Below, in pieces: positions 53,442-61,232 of a stretch of DNA of 61,232 nt. The notes under the pieces were generated by a model that saw only the letters and a program-made list of their open reading frames with translations, was not told the DNA's origin and did no database searches. The stretch comes from Desulfotruncus alcoholivorax DSM 16058 (GTDB lineage: Bacteria; Bacillota; Desulfotomaculia; Desulfotomaculales; Desulfallaceae). The translations under genes were made by a program, and so were the position numbers. The DNA lies in contig NZ_AUMW01000023.1 of NCBI RefSeq assembly GCF_000430885.1, positions 1 through 61,232 on the forward strand, read 5' to 3'. The stretch's first letter is position 1; every line of letters begins with the position of its first letter.

Positions 53442-53984
53442 CTATGCCGCCCTAAATGGCATACCCATGAGACGGAGCAATTCCCTTGCTTCTTCGTCGG
53501 TTCTGGCAGTTGTCACAAAAATAATATCCATTCCCCTGACTTTGTCGATTTTATCATAATCAATTTCAGGGAAAATAAGCTGTTCCCTGATCCCCAGACT
53601 GTAATTGCCGCGCCCGTCAAATGACTTGGGCGATACCCCGCGGAAGTCGCGCACCCGCGGCAGGGCAATGTTGACCAGCCTATCCACAAATTCATACATC
53701 CGGTCGCCGCGTAAGGTTACCTTGCAACCAATAGTCATTCCCTGGCGCAGTTTGAAGGCCGCGATAGATTTTTTGGCCTTGGTGACAACCGGGCGCTGGC
53801 CGGTTATGATCATCAAATCATTTACCGCCGCATCAACGGCCTTACTGTTCTGAATGGCTTCACCCACACCCATATTAATGACGACCTTCTCCAGCCTGGG
53901 AACTTGCATAACGTTTTTGTAACCGAATTTATCCATCATAGCCTTGACAATTTCGTTATTGTGCTTTTCCTTCAGCCTAGGCAC
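53442..53984 (-). CDS. rplE: 50S ribosomal protein L5
   Basis: L5 (uL5), 180 residues from GTG 53984 with GGAGGG seven bases before; a longer frame upstream runs into the rplX gap. [26 protein letters not shown] and [24 protein letters not shown] are typical. Binds 5S rRNA. Confidence 0.97.
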   Translation of the reverse strand: MPRLKEKHNNEIVKAMMDKFGYKNVMQVPRLEKVVINMGVGEAIQNSKAVDAAVNDLMIITGQRPVVTKAKKSIAAFKLRQGMTIGCKVTLRGDRMYEFVDRLVNIALPRVRDFRGVSPKSFDGRGNYSLGIREQLIFPEIDYDKIDKVRGMDIIFVTTARTDEEARELLRLMGMPFRAA

Positions 53985-54007
53985 ATCGCTTCCCTCCTTC
54001 CGCCGGG

Positions 54008-54334
54008 TCAGCTCAGCACTTCCCCGCATTTTTTACACTGACGGACCTTTTTGCCGTCTTCCAGTATTTTTTTACTAATCCGGGTAGGATTGTTACACTT
54101 GGTGCAGAAAAGCATCACATTTGAGCTGTGCAATGGCGCTTCTCTCTCCATAATCCCGCCCTGGGGCGCACTTCTGGTTGGTTTTGTATGGCGTTTGATT
54201 TTGTTTACGCCTTCAACCACCACGCGGCTTTTGGCAGGATCTACTTCCAGCACTTTGCCCTTTTTACCGGCGCTTTTGCCGCGAATGACAAGTACGGTAT
54301 CACCTTTTTTTACATGTACTTTGGGCTTGGTCAT
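54008..54334 (-). CDS. rplX: 50S ribosomal protein L24 with zinc-ribbon-like tail
   Basis: L24 (uL24), 108 residues from ATG 54334, ten bases after AGGAGG. The KOW motif is [25 protein letters not shown]. The C-terminal part has two CxxC pairs ([10 protein letters not shown] and CKKCGEVLS) that may bind zinc; many L24 proteins lack them. Confidence 0.97.
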   Translation of the reverse strand: MTKPKVHVKKGDTVLVIRGKSAGKKGKVLEVDPAKSRVVVEGVNKIKRHTKPTRSAPQGGIMEREAPLHSSNVMLFCTKCNNPTRISKKILEDGKKVRQCKKCGEVLS

Positions 54335-54363
54335 ATCCGTTACACCTCCTGTAGCGGCAGTCA

Positions 54364-54732
54364 TTACAAGACTTCCGGAGCCAGAGAGACGATTTTCATG
54401 TAATCATGATCACGCAGTTCCCTGGCAACGGGCCCGAATATCCTGGTACCCCTGGGAGTACCATCGTCTTTAATAATAACGGCGGCATTTTCATCAAATT
54501 TTATATATGAACCGTCCGGGCGCCGCACCTCTTTTTTAGTGCGAACCACTACGGCCTTGACTACGTCACCTTTCTTAACAACGCCGCCTGGTGTAGCTTC
54601 TTTAACCGAAGCTATAATTATATCGCCAAGGCTGGCATACCGGCGCAACGCCCCGCCCATGACCTTAATGCACATCAGTTTACGGGCTCCGGTGTTGTCT
54701 GCCGCCCTGAGCATCGTTTGCACTTGAATCAC
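54364..54732 (-). CDS. rplN: 50S ribosomal protein L14
   Basis: L14 (uL14), 122 residues. [20 protein letters not shown] and [28 protein letters not shown] are the family ends. Confidence 0.98.
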   Translation of the reverse strand: MIQVQTMLRAADNTGARKLMCIKVMGGALRRYASLGDIIIASVKEATPGGVVKKGDVVKAVVVRTKKEVRRPDGSYIKFDENAAVIIKDDGTPRGTRIFGPVARELRDHDYMKIVSLAPEVL

Positions 54733-54775
54733 CAGACATCCTCCCTTTCAGTGACAGACTGCGGTTTGCCGGCGG

Positions 54776-55045
54776 CTAAAGAATCTGCTCATTCTTGCGC
54801 ACAATTTCAACCACGCGCCACCGCTTATCCTTGGACAGGGGCCTGGTTTCCATAATTTTTACCCTGTCGCCGACGTTGCATGAATTTTCCTCGTCATGCG
54901 CCTTATACTTTTTGGTTTGCCGGATGATCCGTCCATACAATTTATGGCTAACCATTGTTTCCACAGCAACCACCACTGTTTTATCCATCTTATTGCTCAC
55001 CACAGTACCCGTACGGGTTTTGCGCATTTTGCGCTCAGACAACAT
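54776..55045 (-). CDS. rpsQ: 30S ribosomal protein S17
   Basis: S17 (uS17), 89 residues, OB fold: [21 protein letters not shown], and [19 protein letters not shown] near the end. ATG at 55045. Confidence 0.98.
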   Translation of the reverse strand: MLSERKMRKTRTGTVVSNKMDKTVVVAVETMVSHKLYGRIIRQTKKYKAHDEENSCNVGDRVKIMETRPLSKDKRWRVVEIVRKNEQIL

Positions 55046-55099
55046 AGCTACCCCCTTCCGTTAGCGGGTTGAATATTTTTTTAATGCCGGGATATCGTG

Positions 55100-55303
55100 C
55101 TAGGCCCTGTTTAGCCCGATTTCCCTCTCTCTAATCACGGTCTTGACGCGGGCAATGCTCCGGCGCACTTCCTTTATTCTCATTGGGTTATCCAGTTGGC
55201 CGGTAGCCAGCTGAAAACGCAAACGAAACAATTCGTCTTTTGCATCGTTAAGTTTTTTCACCAATTCCTGATCAGTCATGTCACGCAACTCGTTAGCCTT
55301 CAC
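55100..55303 (-). CDS. rpmC: 50S ribosomal protein L29
   Basis: L29 (uL29), 67 residues from GTG 55303, matching the usual MKANELR start; GTG at 55312 would add three residues. It overlaps the rplP end by 11 bases. [32 protein letters not shown] is the family core. Confidence 0.97.
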   Translation of the reverse strand: MKANELRDMTDQELVKKLNDAKDELFRLRFQLATGQLDNPMRIKEVRRSIARVKTVIREREIGLNRA

Positions 55304-55727
55304 TTGCCTCACCTACTTCCCCACGTCTGACAAATTTGGTTTTGATGGGCAGTTTATGCGAAGCCAGTCGCATCGCTTCCCTGGCTACTTCTTCAGTAAC
55401 ACCGGCCAATTCAAACAATATCCGCCCGGGTTTAACCACTGCAACCCACCATTCGGGCGCGCCTTTGCCGCTACCCATCCGGGTTTCAGCGGGCTTCTTG
55501 GTTACGGGCTTATCAGGAAATATTTTAATCCAAACTTTACCGCCACGCTTGATGTAACGAGTCATGGCAATACGCGCTGCTTCAATTTGGCGGTTGGTAA
55601 TCCAACCGGCCTCCAAAGCCTGCAAGCCATAATCACCGAAATGAACATCGTTGCCGCCCTTGGATTTGCCTTTGGGAATTCCTCCGCGACGCTGCTTGCG
55701 GTATTTTACCCTTTTCGGAATGAGCAT
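55293..55727 (-). CDS. rplP: 50S ribosomal protein L16
   Basis: L16 (uL16), 144 residues, near the A site. [12 protein letters not shown] start and [33 protein letters not shown] core are typical. Confidence 0.98.
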   Translation of the reverse strand: MLIPKRVKYRKQRRGGIPKGKSKGGNDVHFGDYGLQALEAGWITNRQIEAARIAMTRYIKRGGKVWIKIFPDKPVTKKPAETRMGSGKGAPEWWVAVVKPGRILFELAGVTEEVAREAMRLASHKLPIKTKFVRRGEVGEASEG

Positions 55728-55732
55728 AGAGC

Positions 55733-56398
55733 CTATTCGCCTCCTTTACCGGCAGCGGTCTTCTTGACTTCCGGCAATACTTCTCCTTTATAAATCCATA
55801 CTTTTATGCCAATTTTACCATAGGTTGTGTTAGCTTCAGCAAAACCATAGTCAATGTCAGCCCGTAATGTATGCAGGGGTACTTTACCCTCGCTATACCA
55901 TTCGGTACGGGCAATTTCCGCACCGGCCAACCTGCCGCTGCATGCAATTTTGATCCCCTTGGCGCCCATTTTCATGGCGCGGCCTACACTTTGTTTCATG
56001 GCCCTGCGGAAAGCTATCCTTTTCTCCAACTGCGAGGCCACGTTTTCAGCCATCAACTGGGCGTCAATTTCTGGAACTTTAATTTCAACAATATTTATAT
56101 TTACCTGCTTGCCAGTCATTTTTTCCAACTGCTGGCGCAAGTTTTCCACTTCCGCGCCGCCTCGCCCAATTACTATCCCGGGCTTGGCTGTATAAATGGA
56201 TATTTTGACCTTGTTTGCCGCCCTCTCTATTTGGATGCGTGAAATGCCGGCAGCGTAAAGCTTTTGCTTGATAAACTTCCGGACCTTTTGATCTTCAAGC
56301 AAAAGACCGGCAAAACTCTTTTTATCGGCAAACCACTTGGCATCCCAATCCCTGATGATGCCTATGCGCAACCCTTTGGGGTTTACCTTCTGGCCCAC
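55733..56398 (-). CDS. rpsC: 30S ribosomal protein S3
   Basis: S3 (uS3), 221 residues, mRNA entry channel. KH domain at [31 protein letters not shown], then the C-terminal [29 protein letters not shown]. Confidence 0.98.
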   Translation of the reverse strand: MGQKVNPKGLRIGIIRDWDAKWFADKKSFAGLLLEDQKVRKFIKQKLYAAGISRIQIERAANKVKISIYTAKPGIVIGRGGAEVENLRQQLEKMTGKQVNINIVEIKVPEIDAQLMAENVASQLEKRIAFRRAMKQSVGRAMKMGAKGIKIACSGRLAGAEIARTEWYSEGKVPLHTLRADIDYGFAEANTTYGKIGIKVWIYKGEVLPEVKKTAAGKGGE

Positions 56399-56399
56399 G

Positions 56400-56744
56400 C
56401 TAGCCCTCCTTCTTTTCTTTTACTATAACAGTGATATGACTGGTGCGGTGACGCAACACATCGGCCCGCCCCATCGCACGGGGTTGCCACCTTTTAATAG
56501 TTGGCCCCTGGTCCACGTAGCAGGCGGCTACAACCAGGTTGTCACTATCCATGTCATAATTGTGCTCTGCATTGGCAACAGCGGACTTTACCACCTTAGC
56601 CACAGGTACCGATGCCCGCTGGGGCGAATATTTCAATATAGCCAGTGCTTCTTTAACATCCTTACCCCTGATGAGATCCACTACTAGACGCACCTTGCGC
56701 GGGGAGATACGGATAAATCTTGCAACCGCTTTTGCTTCTGGCAT
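56400..56744 (-). CDS. rplV: 50S ribosomal protein L22
   Basis: L22 (uL22), 114 residues, lines the exit tunnel. [25 protein letters not shown] and [18 protein letters not shown] are typical. Confidence 0.98.
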   Translation of the reverse strand: MPEAKAVARFIRISPRKVRLVVDLIRGKDVKEALAILKYSPQRASVPVAKVVKSAVANAEHNYDMDSDNLVVAACYVDQGPTIKRWQPRAMGRADVLRHRTSHITVIVKEKKEG

Positions 56745-56767
56745 GATTCCATCCCCTTTTCTTCAGG

Positions 56768-57052
56768 TTACTTCAATGACGTTGACCTTTCAGTGTGCGC
56801 TCCGTGCCCCCTGAAAAGTCTGGTTGGGGCGAATTCGCCTAATTTGTGACCCACCATATCCTCGGTAATGTATACCGGAACATGTTTTCTCCCGTCGTGA
56901 ACTGCCAAGGTATGCCCAATCATTTCCGGGAAAATGGTGGAACGGCGTGACCAGGTCTTAATGACCCTCTTGTCGCCCTTTTCGTTCATTTCCTTTATTT
57001 TATTAAGGAGCTTCTCGTCACAATACGGGCCTTTTTTGAGGGAACGACCCAT
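56768..57052 (-). CDS. rpsS: 30S ribosomal protein S19
   Basis: S19 (uS19), 94 residues from ATG 57052, behind [26 protein letters not shown] and [42 protein letters not shown] are typical. Confidence 0.98.
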   Translation of the reverse strand: MGRSLKKGPYCDEKLLNKIKEMNEKGDKRVIKTWSRRSTIFPEMIGHTLAVHDGRKHVPVYITEDMVGHKLGEFAPTRLFRGHGAHTERSTSLK

Positions 57053-57087
57053 CGACTGGCCTCCTTTCTGCATCCTTCAAGCGTTAA

Positions 57088-57915
57088 TTATTTTTTATCG
57101 CGACGCTTAACAATTAAGCGATCGCTGGGCTTATTTTTCCTGGTGCGGGCACCAAGCGCAGGTTTTCCCCAGGGAGTAACGGGGTTCCTGCCAACAGGTG
57201 ATCGTCCTTCACCACCGCCGTGGGGGTGGTCAACCGGGTTCATTACAACGCCGCGCACAGTCGGGCGTTTACCCAGCCAGCGTGACCGGCCCGCCTTGCC
57301 GATGGTTATGTTTTCATGGTCTACATTGCCCACCTGGCCTATGGTGGCCCTGCAATCCTGTAAGATTAAGCGCATTTCTCCGGAAGGCATCCTTACGTGC
57401 GCATATTTGCCTTCCTTTGCCATAAGCTGCGCTGCCGCACCGGCTGAACGCACCAGCTGGGCACCACCCCGTGGATGAAGCTCAATATTGTGAATCATCG
57501 TACCCACGGGAATATTGCGCAGTGCTAACGAGTTGCCAACTTTAATATCTGCCTCAGGACCCGACACTACCTGCTGACCGACTTTAAGACCAACCGGAGC
57601 CAAAATGTATCGTTTTTCACCATCAGCATAATTAAGCAGCGCAATCCTGGCCGAGCGGTTGGGGTCATATTCTATAGTGGCCACTTTAGCCGGGATACCG
57701 TCTTTATCTCTCTTAAAATCAATAATACGATACTTACGCTTGTGACCGCCACCCTGGTGTCTGACAGTTATCCTGCCGCCGGCGTTTCTGCCGCCTTTTC
57801 TCTTAAGCGGTTCCAGCAGGGACTTTTCCGGCACGGTAGAAGTAATTTCTTCAAACGTTGATACAGTTACGAACCTCCGGCCCGGAGATGTCGGCTTAAA
57901 TTTCTTAATCCCCAC
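57088..57915 (-). CDS. rplB: 50S ribosomal protein L2
   Basis: L2 (uL2), 275 residues, at the peptidyl-transferase region. [37 protein letters not shown] and [18 protein letters not shown], holding the essential histidine, are all present. Confidence 0.98.
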   Translation of the reverse strand: MGIKKFKPTSPGRRFVTVSTFEEITSTVPEKSLLEPLKRKGGRNAGGRITVRHQGGGHKRKYRIIDFKRDKDGIPAKVATIEYDPNRSARIALLNYADGEKRYILAPVGLKVGQQVVSGPEADIKVGNSLALRNIPVGTMIHNIELHPRGGAQLVRSAGAAAQLMAKEGKYAHVRMPSGEMRLILQDCRATIGQVGNVDHENITIGKAGRSRWLGKRPTVRGVVMNPVDHPHGGGEGRSPVGRNPVTPWGKPALGARTRKNKPSDRLIVKRRDKK

Positions 57916-57971
57916 CTGGACTTCCCTCCTTATTGCACCCGCCTAAACAAGTCAGGCAGGCCTTTTAGCTA

Positions 57972-58259
57972 CTATACGCCTTCAAATAGTTGAATTTTAT
58001 TGCCTGGTTTCAAGGTGACAATCGCCTTTTTCCTATCGGGCGTCTTGCCCGGGCGATTGCGAACTCTCTTAAACTTGCCCTTTACCCGCATTGTTCGCAC
58101 CTTATCCACCTTGACATTAAACAGTTCTTCCACGGCTTGACGAATTTCTATTTTGTTAGCCTTCAGGTCGACTATAAAGGTGTATTTGTTCTCTTGCAGC
58201 AAAGACATGCTTTTTTCAGTAACCACCGGCTTGAGCAATATGTCCCGAGGATTTTTCAT
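57972..58259 (-). CDS. rplW: 50S ribosomal protein L23
   Basis: L23 (uL23), 95 residues, docking site for trigger factor and [16 protein letters not shown] and [28 protein letters not shown] are typical. Overlaps the rplD stop by one base. Confidence 0.98.
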   Translation of the reverse strand: MKNPRDILLKPVVTEKSMSLLQENKYTFIVDLKANKIEIRQAVEELFNVKVDKVRTMRVKGKFKRVRNRPGKTPDRKKAIVTLKPGNKIQLFEGV

Positions 58260-58882
58260 TATGCGAACACCTCCTCGACCTTGGTTACTGCATCTTTGGT
58301 AATAACCAGCGTGTTATGTGCCAGTAAATCATATACATTCAGACCAAGAACACTTAATGGCTTAACGCCTGGTATATTGCGTGCCGATTTAAAAACAGCT
58401 TCCGCCTGTTCGGCGGTTACCACGAGGGCTTTTTTGTCAACCTTTAAATTTTGCAGTATTTTGACCATTTCCTTGGTTTTAGGAGCATTAATTGTTAACT
58501 CATCCAAAACGATAATGTTGCCATTACTCACCTTGGATGAAAGTGCCGATTTCATAGCCAAACGGCGAACTTTTCTGGGGATCCTAAAGCTGTAGTCCCT
58601 GGGATGAGGTCCGAAGACAATACCGCCGCCACGCCAAATGGGCGAGCGGATGGACCCGTGCCTCGCGCGGCCGGTCCCCTTTTGACGCCACGGCTTGCGA
58701 CCGCCACCGCTGACCTCGGCCCTGGTTTTGGTATCGTGAGTGCCCCGTCTCCTGCCGGCCAGCTGCATGGTCACGGCATCGTGCAAAGCCTGCTGGTGCA
58801 CCGGCATGCCAAAGACTTCATCTTTTAAGTCCATTTCCCCGACCTGGTCACCGTTTATGTTATATATGGCAACTTTGGGCAT
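58259..58882 (-). CDS. rplD: 50S ribosomal protein L4
   Basis: L4 (uL4), 207 residues. The extended loop [25 protein letters not shown] lines the exit tunnel. In some bacteria L4 controls this operon. Confidence 0.98.
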   Translation of the reverse strand: MPKVAIYNINGDQVGEMDLKDEVFGMPVHQQALHDAVTMQLAGRRRGTHDTKTRAEVSGGGRKPWRQKGTGRARHGSIRSPIWRGGGIVFGPHPRDYSFRIPRKVRRLAMKSALSSKVSNGNIIVLDELTINAPKTKEMVKILQNLKVDKKALVVTAEQAEAVFKSARNIPGVKPLSVLGLNVYDLLAHNTLVITKDAVTKVEEVFA

Positions 58883-58912
58883 GAATGAATTCCTCCTTTC
58901 GCTGCACCGCCG

Positions 58913-59542
58913 CTACCTGGTTTTAACCGATTCCTTGATTATTACCAGGCCGCCCCGCGGTCCCGGAACCGCTCCCTTGATGGCCAGCACGTTCCGCTCG
59001 GCATCCACCCGAACCACTTCCAGGTTCTGAATGGTTACCCGTTCCACACCGTAATGCCCCGGTAACTTTCTTCCCTTGAATACCCTGGCCGGGCCTTTGG
59101 CCGCCAGTGAACCGGGTCTGCGGTGGTATTTGGAGCCGTGCGCCATGGGCCCGCGGTGAAACCCGTGACGTTTGATGCCGCCTGAAAAGCCGCGTCCTTT
59201 GGTAGTTCCGACCACGTCAACCTTTTCACCGGTAGCAAATATATCGGCCTTGATTTCCTGCCCTACCTCGTAGGTGGCAACATCGTCAAGGCGAAACTCC
59301 CTGAGGTAACGTTTGGGTTTTACCCCGGCCTTCTCAAAGTGGCCTTTTAATGGCTTGTTAAACAGGTTTTCCCGTTTCTCACCGAAACCTACTTGAATGG
59401 CGTTATAGCCGTCATTCTCAATAGTTTTCTTTTGCACCACAACACATGGCCCGGCTTCAATCACGGTTACGGGCACGGCTACCCCGGCCTCGGTAAAAAC
59501 CTGGGTCATGCCAACTTTAGTGCCAAGTATGGCTTTATTCAT
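58913..59542 (-). CDS. rplC: 50S ribosomal protein L3
   Basis: L3 (uL3), 209 residues from ATG 59542 behind GGGAGGTG; a longer reading would run through the folded gap before it. [34 protein letters not shown] and [13 protein letters not shown] are typical. Confidence 0.98.
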   Translation of the reverse strand: MNKAILGTKVGMTQVFTEAGVAVPVTVIEAGPCVVVQKKTIENDGYNAIQVGFGEKRENLFNKPLKGHFEKAGVKPKRYLREFRLDDVATYEVGQEIKADIFATGEKVDVVGTTKGRGFSGGIKRHGFHRGPMAHGSKYHRRPGSLAAKGPARVFKGRKLPGHYGVERVTIQNLEVVRVDAERNVLAIKGAVPGPRGGLVIIKESVKTR

Positions 59543-59562
59543 TGTTTGCACCTCCCTGGCCC

Positions 59563-59654
59563 TCTCGAAGTCTGTTGCTTCAAGGCTTTCAGATGCCGCC
59601 AGAGGTTCACTGCAGCGGTTTATCACCCTGCTTTAGTGAACTTAGCCTTCGAGA
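59563..59654 (-). ncRNA. Structured RNA between rpsJ and rplC
   Basis: TTCGAGA (59648-59654) pairs with TCTCGAA (59563-59569), AGCC with GGCT, and an inner strong hairpin joins AGTGAAC (59635-59641) with GTTCACT (59605-59611) and CTGC with GCAG inside it. It fills most of the 122-base gap upstream of rplC, which in most relatives is short. It may be an RNA target for a ribosomal protein, or an internal attenuator; no known class was recognised. Confidence 0.5.
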
Positions 59655-59664
59655 CGATTCCTTG

Positions 59665-59973
59665 TTAAAGTTTAATTTCAATATCCACCCCTGCGGGCAG
59701 GTCAAGGCGCATTAGCGCATCTACCGTTTTGGGTGTGGGTTCAATAATGTCAATCAACCGCTTATGGGTTCTCATCTCAAACTGTTCCCTGGAGTCTTTG
59801 TTGACATGTGGGGAACGCAGGATGGTGTATATATTTTTTTCCGTGGGCAAAGGCACAGGACCTGCCACGTTCGCACCGGTACGGCGCGCGGTATCGACAA
59901 TTTTCTGGGCCGATTGATCCAACATGTTGTGATCGTACGCCTTTAGCCGGATGCGAATCTTTTGACTCTTCAT
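59665..59973 (-). CDS. rpsJ: 30S ribosomal protein S10
   Basis: S10 (uS10/NusE), 102 residues; also an antitermination factor. [31 protein letters not shown] and [35 protein letters not shown] are typical. 37 bases after tuf. Confidence 0.98.
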   Translation of the reverse strand: MKSQKIRIRLKAYDHNMLDQSAQKIVDTARRTGANVAGPVPLPTEKNIYTILRSPHVNKDSREQFEMRTHKRLIDIIEPTPKTVDALMRLDLPAGVDIEIKL

Positions 59974-60010
59974 GCACTGACCTCCTTTCGCTCAAAGAAG
60001 AGGTTACTGG

Positions 60011-61213
<1,203 letters not shown>

Positions 61214-61232
61214 GTTTTTTGGATTCCTCCTT

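Overview
The window looks like chromosome of a spore-forming, anaerobic low-to-mid-GC Firmicute of the Desulfotomaculum/Pelotomaculum (Peptococcaceae) type. The reasons are the gene order of the S10-spc-alpha ribosomal cluster with ecfA1-ecfA2-ecfT-truA-rplM-rpsI-cwlD behind it, strong AGGAGG ribosome sites with many GTG and TTG starts, sporulation genes (cwlD with a sigma-E-like promoter, a YhcN/YlaJ-type lipoprotein), a FadR/fadN-fadA-fadE fatty-acid module of Bacillus type, and two families of short dispersed repeats. The genus is inference; no 16S gene is present.

Layout. 1-240: 3' end of an IS110-family transposase. 0.7-6.2 kb (+): a complete peptide ABC importer (lipoprotein, two permeases, two ATPases). 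6.3-13.2 kb (-): arginine biosynthesis argC-J-B-D-F-G under an ARG-box promoter, with a second promoter before argG; argH is not here. 13.4-17.6 kb: a small unknown protein and a Ski2-like helicase broken into two reading frames. 17.7-21.8 kb (-): an AmmeMemoRadiSam pair (fused Memo/LigB-AMMECR1 protein plus radical SAM enzyme) followed by a sirtuin, and a LysE exporter. 22-25.1 kb (-): DUF3795 protein, and a GntR regulator directly upstream of aconitase. 25.4-26.3 kb (+): a FliK-like/FlhB-C-like pair with no other flagellar genes. 26.8-33 kb (+): beta-oxidation fadN-fadA-fadE and fadR, with a perfect palindromic operator before fadN. 33.3-34.4 kb: a winged-helix/gamma-glutamylcyclotransferase fusion, and on the other strand a promoter, a long nested RNA structure, a terminator-like hairpin and a 44-residue ORF. 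34.4-38.8 kb (-): biotin operon bioF-D-A-B behind two BirA boxes. 39-40.6 kb: cwlD and a divergent sporulation lipoprotein. 40.7-61.2 kb (-): ribosomal/translation supercluster from tuf to rpsI, with secY, map, infA, rpoA, an ECF transporter energizing module and truA.

Together the genes cover peptide uptake, arginine and biotin synthesis, fatty-acid degradation, spore cortex maturation and protein synthesis. The most unusual items are the structured leader plus small ORF at 33987-34383; a second structured RNA between rpsJ and rplC; the doubly frameshifted helicase; a family of about 100-bp terminal-inverted-repeat elements (8.6, 17.7 and 30.4 kb, with remnants); a cysteine cluster in the G domain of EF-Tu; and the lack of adk between secY and map.
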